Origin: Phaeobacter sp. B1627
GTDB lineage: Bacteria > Pseudomonadota > Alphaproteobacteria > Rhodobacterales > Rhodobacteraceae
Assembly: GCF_006265095.1 (NCBI RefSeq)
Contig: NZ_VCNK01000012.1
Location: 33,068 to 97,067, forward strand
Direction of reading: 5' to 3'
Length of the DNA: 64,000 nt
Shown here: positions 9,504-18,641 of the stretch, in pieces
How the letters are laid out: every line of letters begins with the position of its first letter
Numbering within the stretch: position 1 is the first letter of the stretch
Translations under genes and position numbers: made by a program
The notes under the pieces: generated by a model
What the model was told of the DNA's origin: nothing
Databases searched by the model: none
Seen by the model: only the letters and a program-made list of their open reading frames with translations

Positions 9504-10451
9504 TTGGCCAAAGACCGGTCACAGCGCGAAGAATACACCGGCCCGCTCAAGCGCTTGCTTGTGGGGATTTTGGTGTTGGTGCTTGCCGTCATCTTTCTGA
9601 TCTGGCGGATCGACAGCCCCCGGGTTGAACGGTTTCGCGCGCAGGTCGTGGATGCGGTGGTGCCCAACATGCAATGGGCCATGGTTCCCGTCACCGGCAC
9701 CATCAACCTGCTGCGCGATTTCCAGAGCTACCAACGCCTGTCGGAACAGAATCGGGAACTGCGATCCGAGCTGCGTCAGATGCGGGCCTGGAAAGAGGCC
9801 GCCTTGCAACTGGAACAGGAAAACGCCCGGCTTCTTGATCTCAACAACGTACGCCTCGATCCGCAGTTGACCTATGTGACCGGTGTTGTGCTGGCAGACA
9901 GCGGCTCGCCCTTTCGCCAATCCGTCCTGTTGAACGTCGGCGCGCGCGACGGGATCATGGACGGCTGGGCCGCAATGGACGGTATCGGACTGGTGGGCCG
10001 GATTTCAGGCACCGGCCTGGACACCGCCCGCGCCATCCTTCTGACGGATGCCGCCAGTGCGGTTCCGGCGACGCTGCACCCCTCCGGACAGAACGCATTG
10101 GTCAGCGGCGACAATACCGCAGCCCCGCTGCTGAACTTTGTCGAGAACCCGGAATTGGTTCGCCCCGGAGACAGGGTCGTGACCTCCGGAGACGGGCATG
10201 TGTTTCCACCGGGCCTGCTGATCGGGCAGGTGGCGCAGGACCGTGCCGGGCGCCTGCGGGTCCGCCTGTCGGCAGATTATGAACGTCTGGAATTTCTGCG
10301 GGTGCTGCGCCATCAGGGCAGCGCGCCCATCACCGATCCCGGTGCCCTGATCGCGCCGGTGCCCGATGATATGATCCCGCTGCCGCGCCCCGACAGCCTG
10401 CTTGACGGCGTCACGCCCGAGGGTCGCGCAGAAGAGGCCGAAAATGGCTAG
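9504..10451 (+). CDS. mreC: Rod-shape-determining protein MreC
   Basis: 315 residues. A single N-terminal membrane segment (about residues 15-38) is followed by a coiled coil (about 68-112, rich in Glu/Gln/Arg/Leu) and the periplasmic beta-barrel region that bridges MreB/MreD to penicillin-binding proteins. The start codon is TTG, chosen because AAAGGAG lies 5 bp upstream and no ATG fits. The stop overlaps mreD by 8 bp, indicating translational coupling. Confidence 0.95.
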   Translation: MAKDRSQREEYTGPLKRLLVGILVLVLAVIFLIWRIDSPRVERFRAQVVDAVVPNMQWAMVPVTGTINLLRDFQSYQRLSEQNRELRSELRQMRAWKEAALQLEQENARLLDLNNVRLDPQLTYVTGVVLADSGSPFRQSVLLNVGARDGIMDGWAAMDGIGLVGRISGTGLDTARAILLTDAASAVPATLHPSGQNALVSGDNTAAPLLNFVENPELVRPGDRVVTSGDGHVFPPGLLIGQVAQDRAGRLRVRLSADYERLEFLRVLRHQGSAPITDPGALIAPVPDDMIPLPRPDSLLDGVTPEGRAEEAENG

Positions 10452-10983
10452 GATGACGCCGGCCGGAATTTGGTTCATGCGCGCGGTCTTTGTCGCGGTG
10501 GCGCTGGTGATCATGTTCTTTCGCCTCCTGCCCCTTGATACCGTGCCGCGGCAATGGAGCCCGCCTGACCTGTTGCTGGCAACCGCGCTGGTCTGGTCAG
10601 CCCGCCGCGCGGATTTCGTCCCACCGCTGCTGATTGCATCCGTCATGCTGCTGGCGGATCTGTTGCTGCAACGCCCGCCCGGCCTCTGGGCGTTGCTGGT
10701 ATTGCTGGCTTGTGAATTCGTCAAATCCCGCCTCCCCGCCAGCCGGGAGACACCCTTTCTGGGGGAATGGTTCGCAATCTCTGTGATCATCGTCGGCATC
10801 ACTTTGCTCAACCGAGTGATCCTTGGCATATTGGCCGTGGAACAGGCCCATATTGCACTGATACTGGTGCAGGTGATCATGACCATCGCCGCCTATCCGG
10901 TCGTGGTGTTCCTGAGCCAGAGCCTGCTCGGTGTGCGGCGTCTCTCGCCTGCCGAGATTGAAACCATGGGAGCGCGGCTGTGA
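10444..10983 (+). CDS. mreD: Rod-shape-determining protein MreD
   Basis: 179 residues, highly hydrophobic, with about five predicted membrane helices. Similarity of MreD proteins is low, so the call rests on size, topology and its place between mreC and mrdA. The ATG at 10444 lies within the end of mreC; the open frame further upstream is the wrong frame of mreC. The final Leu/stop overlaps the GTG of mrdA by 4 bp. Confidence 0.9.
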   Translation: MARMTPAGIWFMRAVFVAVALVIMFFRLLPLDTVPRQWSPPDLLLATALVWSARRADFVPPLLIASVMLLADLLLQRPPGLWALLVLLACEFVKSRLPASRETPFLGEWFAISVIIVGITLLNRVILGILAVEQAHIALILVQVIMTIAAYPVVVFLSQSLLGVRRLSPAEIETMGARL

Positions 10984-12926
10984 AACGTAGCCCGAAAGAT
11001 CTCGACGGAAGCCACAGATTGCTGACCCGCCGCACGCTGCTGCTGGGCGGGATGCAGCTCGGCTTTGTCGGCGCCCTGGGCATGCGCATGCGGTTCCTGC
11101 AGGTGGATCAGGCGGATCAATTCCGGCTGCTGGCCGAAGAAAACCGGATCAACATTCGCCTGATCGCCCCCAGCCGGGGTGAGATTTTCGACCGCAACGG
11201 TCTGATCATTGCCCAGAACTCGCCGTCATACCGTATTGTTCTGGTGCCAGAGGATGCAGGCGACGTCGAGCAGGTCATTGCAAACCTGTCCCGGCTGATC
11301 ACGATTGACGATGAGGATCTGGAACGGGCACGGGCGGAAATGCGGCGGTCGCCACCCTTCCTGCCGATCACCCTCGCCGATCAGATCTCCTGGAAGGACA
11401 TATCCAAGGTCGCAGTCAATGCCCCGGCCCTTCCCGGTATCACACCAGAGGTCGGATTGACCCGTGTCTACCCGCTGCAGGATGATTTTGCCCATGTTGT
11501 CGGCTATGTGGGGCCGGTCTCGGACTACGATCTGTCGCGGATCGAGGATCCGGAGCCGATCCTGCGCATCCCGAGGTTCCAGATTGGCAAAGTCGGGTTT
11601 GAAGCAAAACGAGAGGCCTCACTGCGGGGCAAGGCGGGGGCCAAACGCGTCGAAGTGAACGCCATGGGCCGGGTGATGCGTGAATTGGACCGGCGCGAAG
11701 GGGAATCCGGGGCCGACACGCAGTTGACGCTCGATGCCGAATTGCAGAATTACGTGCAGGCAAGGCTCGGTCGCGAGAGTGCGGCAGCCGTCATCATGGA
11801 TGTGGAGAACGGCGATCTCCGCGCCATCTGTTCCAGCCCGAGCTTTGATCCGAACCTCTTTGTGCGGGGCATTTCGGTGGCGGACTACCGCGCGCTGACA
11901 GAAGATCCCTTTCGCCCCCTTGCCAACAAAACCGTTCAGGGCACCTATCCTCCCGGCTCCACCTTCAAGATGGTCACGGCGTTGGCAGGGCTTGAAAACG
12001 GCCTCATCAGCCCCGAGGAAACCACCTGGTGCCCGGGGCATCTGGAGGTCTCCGGCCGTCGGTTCCACTGCTGGAAACGGGCGGGCCATGGCCATGTCAA
12101 CCTGCTGGACTCGCTCAAGGGGTCTTGCGACGTCTACTATTACGACCTCGCCATCAAGGTTGGGATAGACCGCATTTCCGAGATGGCAAACAAACTGGGT
12201 CTCGGCGTGCGTCACGACCTGCCCATGTCGGCCGTCGCTGCAGGTCTCGCGCCCAACCGGGACTGGAAATCACGCGTGCACGGACAGGAATGGCTGGTTG
12301 GTGACACGGTGAACGCCTCCATCGGGCAGGGCTTCATGCTGGCATCACCACTGCAGCTGGCGTTGATGACGGCGCGTATTGCATCCGGTCGCAGTGTCAC
12401 GCCGCGGCTGGTCAAATCCATAGACGGTGTTGAGGAAGCCTCGGGCGAAGGCGCTCCGCTCGAGATCAGCGACATTCATCTGCGCAATGTCCGCAAGGCC
12501 ATGTTTGCGGTCAGCAACGACCGGCGCGGCACCGGATATCGCTCGCGTATCATTGCCGAAGGGATGCGCATGGCCGGCAAGACCGGAACCAGCCAGGTCC
12601 GCAATATCACGGCGGCAGAGCGCGCCGCTGGTGTGATCCGCAACCAGGATCTGCCGTGGGAACGCCGCGATCATGCGCTTTTTGTCTGCTTCGCCCCATT
12701 CGACAAGCCCAAATACGCCGTTTCCGTTGTGGTCGAGCATGGCGGCGGCGGATCAACGGCGGCGGCCCCCATTGCGCGCGACCTCATGTTGCAGGCGCTC
12801 TATGGCGGGACCCCTCCGCTGGAGGCCTATCCGGCCAGTGATCGCCAAAAGATCGAGGCCCAGCAGGAACGGCTGGAACGAGAGCGGCTGAAGCGCCGCG
12901 AGAGCAGTGGCAGCGATCAGGCATGA
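10980..12926 (+). CDS. mrdA: Penicillin-binding protein 2 (peptidoglycan transpeptidase)
   Basis: 648 residues. It has an N-terminal membrane anchor (about 19-35), a pedestal/dimerisation domain and a transpeptidase domain with the acylated-serine motif STFK (327-330), an S-x-N equivalent near GSCD, and KTGT (in MAGKTGTSQV). It cross-links lateral wall peptidoglycan together with RodA. GTG start overlapping the mreD stop. The C-terminus is charged (QEERLERERLKRRESSG). Its stop overlaps the rodA ATG. Confidence 0.97.
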   Translation: MKRSPKDLDGSHRLLTRRTLLLGGMQLGFVGALGMRMRFLQVDQADQFRLLAEENRINIRLIAPSRGEIFDRNGLIIAQNSPSYRIVLVPEDAGDVEQVIANLSRLITIDDEDLERARAEMRRSPPFLPITLADQISWKDISKVAVNAPALPGITPEVGLTRVYPLQDDFAHVVGYVGPVSDYDLSRIEDPEPILRIPRFQIGKVGFEAKREASLRGKAGAKRVEVNAMGRVMRELDRREGESGADTQLTLDAELQNYVQARLGRESAAAVIMDVENGDLRAICSSPSFDPNLFVRGISVADYRALTEDPFRPLANKTVQGTYPPGSTFKMVTALAGLENGLISPEETTWCPGHLEVSGRRFHCWKRAGHGHVNLLDSLKGSCDVYYYDLAIKVGIDRISEMANKLGLGVRHDLPMSAVAAGLAPNRDWKSRVHGQEWLVGDTVNASIGQGFMLASPLQLALMTARIASGRSVTPRLVKSIDGVEEASGEGAPLEISDIHLRNVRKAMFAVSNDRRGTGYRSRIIAEGMRMAGKTGTSQVRNITAAERAAGVIRNQDLPWERRDHALFVCFAPFDKPKYAVSVVVEHGGGGSTAAAPIARDLMLQALYGGTPPLEAYPASDRQKIEAQQERLERERLKRRESSGSDQA

Positions 12927-14062
12927 GTTATCTCGAGTATCATTCAAAGACCACGCCGACCGGGCTGCGCAAAATCCTCTATCTCAATTGGCCCCTGGCA
13001 CTGTTGCTGGCTGCGGCCGCAGGCGTCGGTTTCCTGATGCTCTATTCGGTGGCGGGCGGCTCCTTCAGCCCCTGGGTCGAACCACAGGTCAAACGGTTCC
13101 TGCTGGGAATGGGGGTCATGATTTTCGTCGCCATGGTCCCGATCTGGTTCTGGCGCAATATCTCGGTGGTGGCCTATCTGATGGCGCTGCTTCTGTTGGT
13201 GGCGGTCGAGTTCTTCGGCACTATCGGCATGGGGGCGCAACGGTGGATCGACCTGGGGCCGGTGCGGCTGCAGCCGTCGGAGCTGATGAAAATCACGCTG
13301 GTGATGATACTGGCCGCCTATTACGACTGGCTGCCCGGCAAACGCACCTCCCGGCCCCTGTTTGTCGCGCTTCCGGTTCTGATCATAATTGTGCCGACCT
13401 TTCTGGTACTGAAACAGCCGGACCTGGGGACGTCCATTCTGTTGCTGGCGGCCGGGGGCGGGATCATGTTTCTTGCCGGTGTCCACTGGGCCTATTTCGC
13501 AGCCGTTATCAGCGCCGCCGTCGGATTGGTCTCTGCTGTGTTCAAAAGCCGTGGCACCGATTGGCAACTGCTCAAGGACTACCAGTATCGCCGTATCGAC
13601 ACCTTTCTCGACCCATCGCAGGACCCCCTGGGCGCGGGCTACCACATCACCCAATCGAAAATTGCGCTTGGCTCCGGCGGATGGTCAGGGCGCGGCTTCA
13701 TGCAGGGCACGCAATCCCGGCTGAACTTTCTGCCGGAGAAACACACAGATTTTATCTTCACCACATTGGCCGAGGAATTCGGCTTTGTCGGCGGCATGAC
13801 GCTGTTGTCGATCTATGTGCTGATCATCGTCTTCTGCGTGGCCACGGCCGTGTCGACAAAAGACCGATTTTCATCCCTGGTCACGCTGGGAATTGCGCTC
13901 AATTTCTTTTTGTTCTTCGCGGTGAACATGTCGATGGTCATGGGGCTTGCGCCCGTCGTCGGGGTGCCGTTGCCGATGGTATCCTACGGCGGATCTGCGA
14001 TGCTGGTTCTGCTGGCCGCATTCGGCATCGTCCAAAGCGCAAACGTCCACCGCCCCCGATAG
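12923..14062 (+). CDS. rodA: Rod-shape-determining glycosyltransferase RodA
   Basis: 379 residues with about ten membrane helices and the SEDS-family segments GAQRWIDLGPVRLQPSELMK and the C-terminal VVGVPLPMVSYGGSAMLV. Polymerises lipid II into glycan strands with the partner transpeptidase encoded by mrdA, which it overlaps by 4 bp. Last gene of the elongasome operon. Confidence 0.97.
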   Translation: MSYLEYHSKTTPTGLRKILYLNWPLALLLAAAAGVGFLMLYSVAGGSFSPWVEPQVKRFLLGMGVMIFVAMVPIWFWRNISVVAYLMALLLLVAVEFFGTIGMGAQRWIDLGPVRLQPSELMKITLVMILAAYYDWLPGKRTSRPLFVALPVLIIIVPTFLVLKQPDLGTSILLLAAGGGIMFLAGVHWAYFAAVISAAVGLVSAVFKSRGTDWQLLKDYQYRRIDTFLDPSQDPLGAGYHITQSKIALGSGGWSGRGFMQGTQSRLNFLPEKHTDFIFTTLAEEFGFVGGMTLLSIYVLIIVFCVATAVSTKDRFSSLVTLGIALNFFLFFAVNMSMVMGLAPVVGVPLPMVSYGGSAMLVLLAAFGIVQSANVHRPR

Positions 14063-14113
14063 CGCAAACAGTGCCGGATCAGCGCCGGCGCAAAGATTTG
14101 AAAAGGACCCCGC

Positions 14114-14524
14114 ATGAGCATTTTTCACCTCGCCTACAATGTGGATGACCTGGACGCCGCCCGAGAGTTTTATGGCGGCACGCTGGGGTGCAAAACAGCA
14201 CGCAGCACCGACAGTTGGGTCGATTTCGATTTCTTCGGCCATCAGATTTCATTGCACCTTGGAGATCCTTTTGTGACCGCCAAAACCGGCCACGTCGGAG
14301 AGCATCTGGTCCCGATGCCCCATCTCGGGGTGATCCTGCCGCTCGACCAATGGAGGGAACTGGCAGAGCGACTGCATGAGGCCGGGGTGGACTTCGAAAT
14401 CCCGCCGACCACGCGGTTCAAAGGAGAACCGGGCGAACAAAGCACGATGTTCTTCTATGATCCGGCCGGCAATCCGATAGAAATCAAGGGGTTTGCCAAT
14501 ATGGAGGGGGTCTTCGCAACATGA
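14114..14524 (+). CDS. VOC (glyoxalase/bleomycin-resistance fold) family protein
   Basis: 136 residues with paired beta-alpha-beta-beta-beta modules: MSIFHLAYNVDDLDAAREFY at the N-terminus and TMFFYDPAGNPIEIKGF at the C-terminus. The His and Glu at these two positions are typical metal ligands of the superfamily. The substrate cannot be read from the sequence. It overlaps the next gene by 4 bp, so the two probably work together on a small oxo- or hydroxy-acid. Confidence 0.88.
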   Translation: MSIFHLAYNVDDLDAAREFYGGTLGCKTARSTDSWVDFDFFGHQISLHLGDPFVTAKTGHVGEHLVPMPHLGVILPLDQWRELAERLHEAGVDFEIPPTTRFKGEPGEQSTMFFYDPAGNPIEIKGFANMEGVFAT

Positions 14525-15447
14525 TCAACGTGCTTTTTGCCGCCCGGCCCGAACGCTGGAGCACCTATGAGGCCCCCCTGAAGACAGCCTTTGCCGCCCG
14601 TGGTCTGACCGTCGATCTCCGTCAGGAGTTTGCGCCGCAGGACGTTGACTATATCGTCTACGCACCGAATTCGCCGCTGCAGGATTTTCGCCCCTACACA
14701 CGCTGCAAGGCGGTGCTGAACCTCTGGGCCGGGGTGGAAAAGATTGTCGGCAATGAGACGCTGTCTCAGCCTCTGTGCCGTATGGTCGATCCGGGCCTGA
14801 CGCAATCCATGGTGGAATGGGTCGCCGGGCATGTGCTGCGCTACCATCTGCAAATCGACCGCTGCCTCGCCTGTCAGGATCGATGGGAGCCCTTTGTGCC
14901 GCCCCTGGCGGAAGAGCGCAGGGTGGCGATCCTCGGACTCGGCGCGCTGGGGCAGGCCTGTGCGGATACGCTGTGCCATCTCGGGTTCAATGTATCCGGC
15001 TGGGCGCGCACCGCAAAAGACATCCCCCCAGTGAGCTGCCATCATGGGCCGGAGGGGCTGCGAGAGGTCCTGTCCACGGCGGATATTGTGGTGCTTTTGC
15101 TGCCGGACACGCCGGAAACCCTGAACATCCTCAATGCCGAGAGCCTGAGCTGGCTGCCCGCCGGCGCGCGGATCATCAACCCCGGCCGCGGGCCATTGAT
15201 CGACGACAGCGCCTTGATCGCTGCCCTCGACAGCGGTCAGGTTGCACAGGCAACACTGGATGTCTTTCGGGTGGAGCCGCTGCCGGCGGGCCATCCCTAT
15301 TGGGCGCACCCGCAGGTGACCGTCACGCCTCATATCGCGGCGGAAACCCGGCCGATCACGGCGGCGCGGGTGATTGCGGAAAACATCGACCGAGGGGAGG
15401 CGGGTGCCCCTTTCCTGCATGAGGTCGATCGCTCTCGCGGATATTAG
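14521..15447 (+). CDS. ghrA: D-isomer 2-hydroxyacid dehydrogenase (glyoxylate/hydroxypyruvate reductase type A)
   Basis: 308 residues. The NAD(P)-binding motif GLGALGQACADTL lies near residue 140. A catalytic Arg lies in the NPGRGPLIDD segment, the Glu in VEPLP and the His in TPHIAAETRP. Size and the short N-terminal lobe fit the GhrA subgroup, which reduces glyoxylate and hydroxypyruvate. The gene is translationally coupled to the VOC gene and convergent with the M3 peptidase gene. Confidence 0.88.
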   Translation: MINVLFAARPERWSTYEAPLKTAFAARGLTVDLRQEFAPQDVDYIVYAPNSPLQDFRPYTRCKAVLNLWAGVEKIVGNETLSQPLCRMVDPGLTQSMVEWVAGHVLRYHLQIDRCLACQDRWEPFVPPLAEERRVAILGLGALGQACADTLCHLGFNVSGWARTAKDIPPVSCHHGPEGLREVLSTADIVVLLLPDTPETLNILNAESLSWLPAGARIINPGRGPLIDDSALIAALDSGQVAQATLDVFRVEPLPAGHPYWAHPQVTVTPHIAAETRPITAARVIAENIDRGEAGAPFLHEVDRSRGY

Positions 15448-15480
15448 AACGGGACGGCGAGAATACCTCTGCCGTTCCAG

Positions 15481-15543
15481 ACATCTCCGCGCTGAGGACC
15501 GGTCCCGACATAGGCCCCGACATAGGCCCCGGCGCGGAGATGT
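15481..15543. terminator. 12-bp inverted repeat between convergent ghrA and dcp
   Basis: ACATCTCCGCGC (15481-15492) and GCGCGGAGATGT (15532-15543) are perfect reverse complements. The 39-nt loop holds a tandem CCCGACATAGGCC duplication. No T-run follows. It probably separates the two convergent transcripts. Confidence 0.5.
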
Positions 15544-15572
15544 GTTTCACCCTGCGGGCGGGGTCCGCAGTG

Positions 15573-17588
15573 TCACTCTGCTGCCAGGCCACGCCCCTTC
15601 AAAAGCGCATCGACCCCCGGCAGACGCCCGCGGAAGGCCCTATACAACTCGGCGGCATCCCGGGATCCGCCGGTCGAGAGGATGTTTTCCTCCAGCGCCC
15701 GGGCGCGTTCCGCATCAAAAGCTCCACCGGCTTCTTCGAAGGCCGCAAAGGCGTCCGCATCCATGACTTCGGACCACATATAGCTGTAATAGCCCGACGA
15801 ATATCCGTCCCCCGAGAACACATGGGCGAAATGGGGCGTTGCATGGCGCATCCGGATGGCGTGCGGCATCCCCAGGTCCGCCAGCACGTCGGCCTGTTTC
15901 GCCATCGGATCGGCCGGCGCGGCACCATCGTGGAATTCCAGATCGACAAGCGCCGAGGCAACATATTCCACGGTCTGGAACCCCATGTTGAAGGTCGCGG
16001 CCCCGAGGACCTTGTCGAGCATGTCCTTCGGCATCGGTGCGCCGGTTTCCGCATGCGTGGCAAATTCCTGCAACACCTCCGGCACTTCCAGCCAATGTTC
16101 GTAGAGTTGGCTGGGCAATTCTACGAAATCACGTGCGACAGAGGTCCCCGAGACGCTCTCGTAGGTTACGTCGGACAGCATCTGATGCAGGGCATGGCCG
16201 AACTCGTGGAAAAGGGTGCGCGCGTCGTCATAGGACAACAATGCCGGATCCCCTTTGGCGAAATTGCAGACGTTGACGACAATCGGTGTCTGCACCTCGG
16301 GGAACTTTGCCTGTGCCCGCATGGCCGAACACCAGGCGCCGGAGCGTTTTGAGCCACGCGCGAAGTAATCCCCGATAAAGACCGCCAGATGCTGCCCGCC
16401 CCGGGTCACTTCCCAAGCGCGACAGTCCTTGTGATAGAGCGGCACATCCAGCGGCGCAAACTCCAGCCCGAACAGGCGGTTGGCGCAGGCGAAGGCCGCC
16501 TCGATCATGCGGTCCAGCTGCAGATATGGCTTCAATTCCGCCTCATCGAGGTCATGCTCGATCTTGCGCCGCTTTTCGGTGTAGTAGTGCCAGTCCCACG
16601 GCTCCAGATCCCCGTTGATCCCATCCTCATGCATCATCCGGGTGAGCACCTCGGCGTCCCTGTCGGCCTGTGCCTTTGCAGGTCCCCAGACATCCATCAA
16701 CAGATCCCGCACCGCACCGGGCGTTTTTGCCATCTCGGTTTCCAGCTTGTAGGCTGCGAAGTTTTCATAACCGAGAAGCGCCGCGCGCTCCTGTCGCAGC
16801 GCCAGAATTTCGGCAGCGATCTCGCGGTTGTCGTGCTCTGCTCCGTTGGCGCCGCGTGCAACCGAGGCGCGATACGCCTTTTCGCGCAGATCGCGACGGG
16901 GCGAGAACTGCAGAAACGGTGTCACGATGGACCGCGCAAGGGTGACGACCGGCCCATCGGCCCCCTTGTCTTCGCCTGCGGTGCGCGCCGCGCTGACGAC
17001 AAATCCGGGCAGCCCCTCAAGGTCGTCATCGGACAGCGGCATGACCCAATCCCGCTCGTCCGCGAGAAGGTTCTGGGTGAAGGTCGTGCCCAGGGTCGCC
17101 AGCCGCGCCTTGATCTCCTGCATGCGGGTATCTGCCGCCCCTTCCAGCGCCGCGCCCCCACGGACAAAGCCCCGGTGGGTCAGCATCAATACCCGCGCCT
17201 GTTCCTCTGTCAGATCCAGATTGTCGCGCTGGTCCCAGACGGCCTTGACCCGGGCATACAGCGCCTTGTTTGCCGTGATCGCGGAAAAATGAGCCGCCAG
17301 TTTCGGCGAGAAATCCCGCTGCAGCGCCTCGCGCTGCGGGTTGCTGTCGGCGCCGGCCACCGCATAGAACACGGACAGAACCTGCTCCAGCGGGGCGCAT
17401 GGGGTTTCCAGCGCCTCGATCACATTTGCGAACCCCGGAGGCTCGGTGCTGGCGGCGATGGCATCGATCTGCCTGGAATGGATCGCAAGCGCTTCGTCCA
17501 GCGCAGGGGCGAAGTCCTGATCCGAAATCTGGTCGAAGGGCGCAATTCCGAAAGGTGTTTTCCAGTCGGACAACAGCGGATTTGTCAT
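15573..17588 (-). CDS. dcp: M3-family zinc oligopeptidase (peptidyl-dipeptidase Dcp-like)
   Basis: 671 residues. The zinc site HEFGH lies at about 461-465, and the segment SGTSVARDFVELPSQLYEHW is closer to Dcp (SGT..RDFVE.PSQ..EHW) than to oligopeptidase A. Such enzymes clear short peptides in the cytoplasm, often releasing C-terminal dipeptides. The start at 17588 is preceded by AAGGAGAT, giving MTNPLLSDWKTPFGIAPFD. Transcribed in the same direction as the upstream ABC genes but separated by 177 bp. Confidence 0.93.
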   Translation of the reverse strand: MTNPLLSDWKTPFGIAPFDQISDQDFAPALDEALAIHSRQIDAIAASTEPPGFANVIEALETPCAPLEQVLSVFYAVAGADSNPQREALQRDFSPKLAAHFSAITANKALYARVKAVWDQRDNLDLTEEQARVLMLTHRGFVRGGAALEGAADTRMQEIKARLATLGTTFTQNLLADERDWVMPLSDDDLEGLPGFVVSAARTAGEDKGADGPVVTLARSIVTPFLQFSPRRDLREKAYRASVARGANGAEHDNREIAAEILALRQERAALLGYENFAAYKLETEMAKTPGAVRDLLMDVWGPAKAQADRDAEVLTRMMHEDGINGDLEPWDWHYYTEKRRKIEHDLDEAELKPYLQLDRMIEAAFACANRLFGLEFAPLDVPLYHKDCRAWEVTRGGQHLAVFIGDYFARGSKRSGAWCSAMRAQAKFPEVQTPIVVNVCNFAKGDPALLSYDDARTLFHEFGHALHQMLSDVTYESVSGTSVARDFVELPSQLYEHWLEVPEVLQEFATHAETGAPMPKDMLDKVLGAATFNMGFQTVEYVASALVDLEFHDGAAPADPMAKQADVLADLGMPHAIRMRHATPHFAHVFSGDGYSSGYYSYMWSEVMDADAFAAFEEAGGAFDAERARALEENILSTGGSRDAAELYRAFRGRLPGVDALLKGRGLAAE

Positions 17589-17765
17589 GAGGCATATCTC
17601 CTTTGCGATGACGCTAGCGGGTCTTGGGAGGCGCTGCAATCGCGTCCCGTCGGCGGCGTGGCCGCCGAGCGCCCAGGCTCGACCTGCGCTGCACCTGTCA
17701 GGGTCGACGGCCTGCCAGACGCGCCAGCGAGCCGCGGCCCGGGCATTGCAGGAGCGACAGCAGCC

Positions 17766-18584
17766 TCAGCCGCGCTGGTGACGGTTGCGCAGCCGACGTT
17801 CCAGCCCACGCAGCGCCAGCGACAGGGAGATCGTCATCGCCAGATAGACCAGAGCGACCATGTTATATGTCTCGAAATAGCGGAAGTTTCCGGCGGCCGT
17901 GACCTTGCCCAGTTGGGTAATGTCCAACACCCCAAGCACCGACACCAGAGAGCTGTCCTTGACCAGCGCCACGAAATCATTGCCCAGCGGCGGCATCACC
18001 GTTCGGATCGCCTGTGGAAAGATGACAAACCGAAACCGATGCCAACTGCCCAGCCCCAGCGCCTTGGCGGCCTCGATCTGTCCGACCGGCACCGAGTCCA
18101 GACCGGCGCGAAAGACCTCGGCGATGAAGGCGGAATAGGCGATCATGAGCGCCAGGATCGCCCGCCACAGCAGCGGGAAATGGCGGGTCCGCACGTCTTC
18201 CATTCCCAGCAGCCCGCCAACCCAGTTGCGCAGATCGACCAGAGCGGGGGCCAAGACGAAGGCAACATAAAGGAGCAATACGATGATCGGCACGCCGCGG
18301 ACGATTTCGATATAGAAACGGCACATCTGACGCAGCACAATCCATCGGGATTTGCCACCCAGCGCCAGCAGAAGCCCCAGAGCGCTCGCCGAGAAGAAGC
18401 TGACGCCCGTCACAAAGACGGTGACACCGATGCCGCGCCAAAGCGTCGACATGATCTGGGCATAGACCTCGCTCTGGACGACCTCGACACCGAGGTAAAT
18501 CGCCGTGAGCGCCACAGCGACAAGCCACCAGGGAAAGTCATCCTTTTCTTCGCGCTTGCGCTGTTCGGCCATTGCATCATCCAA
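17766..18584 (-). CDS. Amino-acid ABC transporter permease
   Basis: 272 residues of the HisM/GlnP type. About five membrane helices are seen, and the EAA loop for ATPase contact appears as EAAKALGLGSWHRFRFVIFPQA. The N-terminus is unusually charged (MDDAMAEQRKREEKDD). It lies 57 bp after the binding-protein gene. No ATP-binding subunit gene is adjacent, so the complex must borrow an ATPase encoded elsewhere. Substrate is probably a polar or acidic amino acid, judged only by family. Confidence 0.93.
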   Translation of the reverse strand: MDDAMAEQRKREEKDDFPWWLVAVALTAIYLGVEVVQSEVYAQIMSTLWRGIGVTVFVTGVSFFSASALGLLLALGGKSRWIVLRQMCRFYIEIVRGVPIIVLLLYVAFVLAPALVDLRNWVGGLLGMEDVRTRHFPLLWRAILALMIAYSAFIAEVFRAGLDSVPVGQIEAAKALGLGSWHRFRFVIFPQAIRTVMPPLGNDFVALVKDSSLVSVLGVLDITQLGKVTAAGNFRYFETYNMVALVYLAMTISLSLALRGLERRLRNRHQRG

Positions 18585-18594
18585 TTACGACAAA

Positions 18595-18615
18595 CCCCGG
18601 CCAAAGTGGCCGGGG
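18595..18615 (-). terminator. GC-rich hairpin between binding-protein and permease genes
   Basis: Eight-base perfect arms CCCCGGCC / GGCCGGGG around a 5-nt loop, just after the binding-protein stop. Such hairpins protect the upstream message or cause partial termination, giving more binding protein than permease. Confidence 0.6.
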
Positions 18616-18641
18616 TGAGAATTCAGGTCAGAACGTCGGGT

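Noticed and set aside
12907..14148. 413-codon ORF overlapping rodA
   Set aside because: Another frame of rodA; the RodA frame has membrane helices and SEDS motifs.
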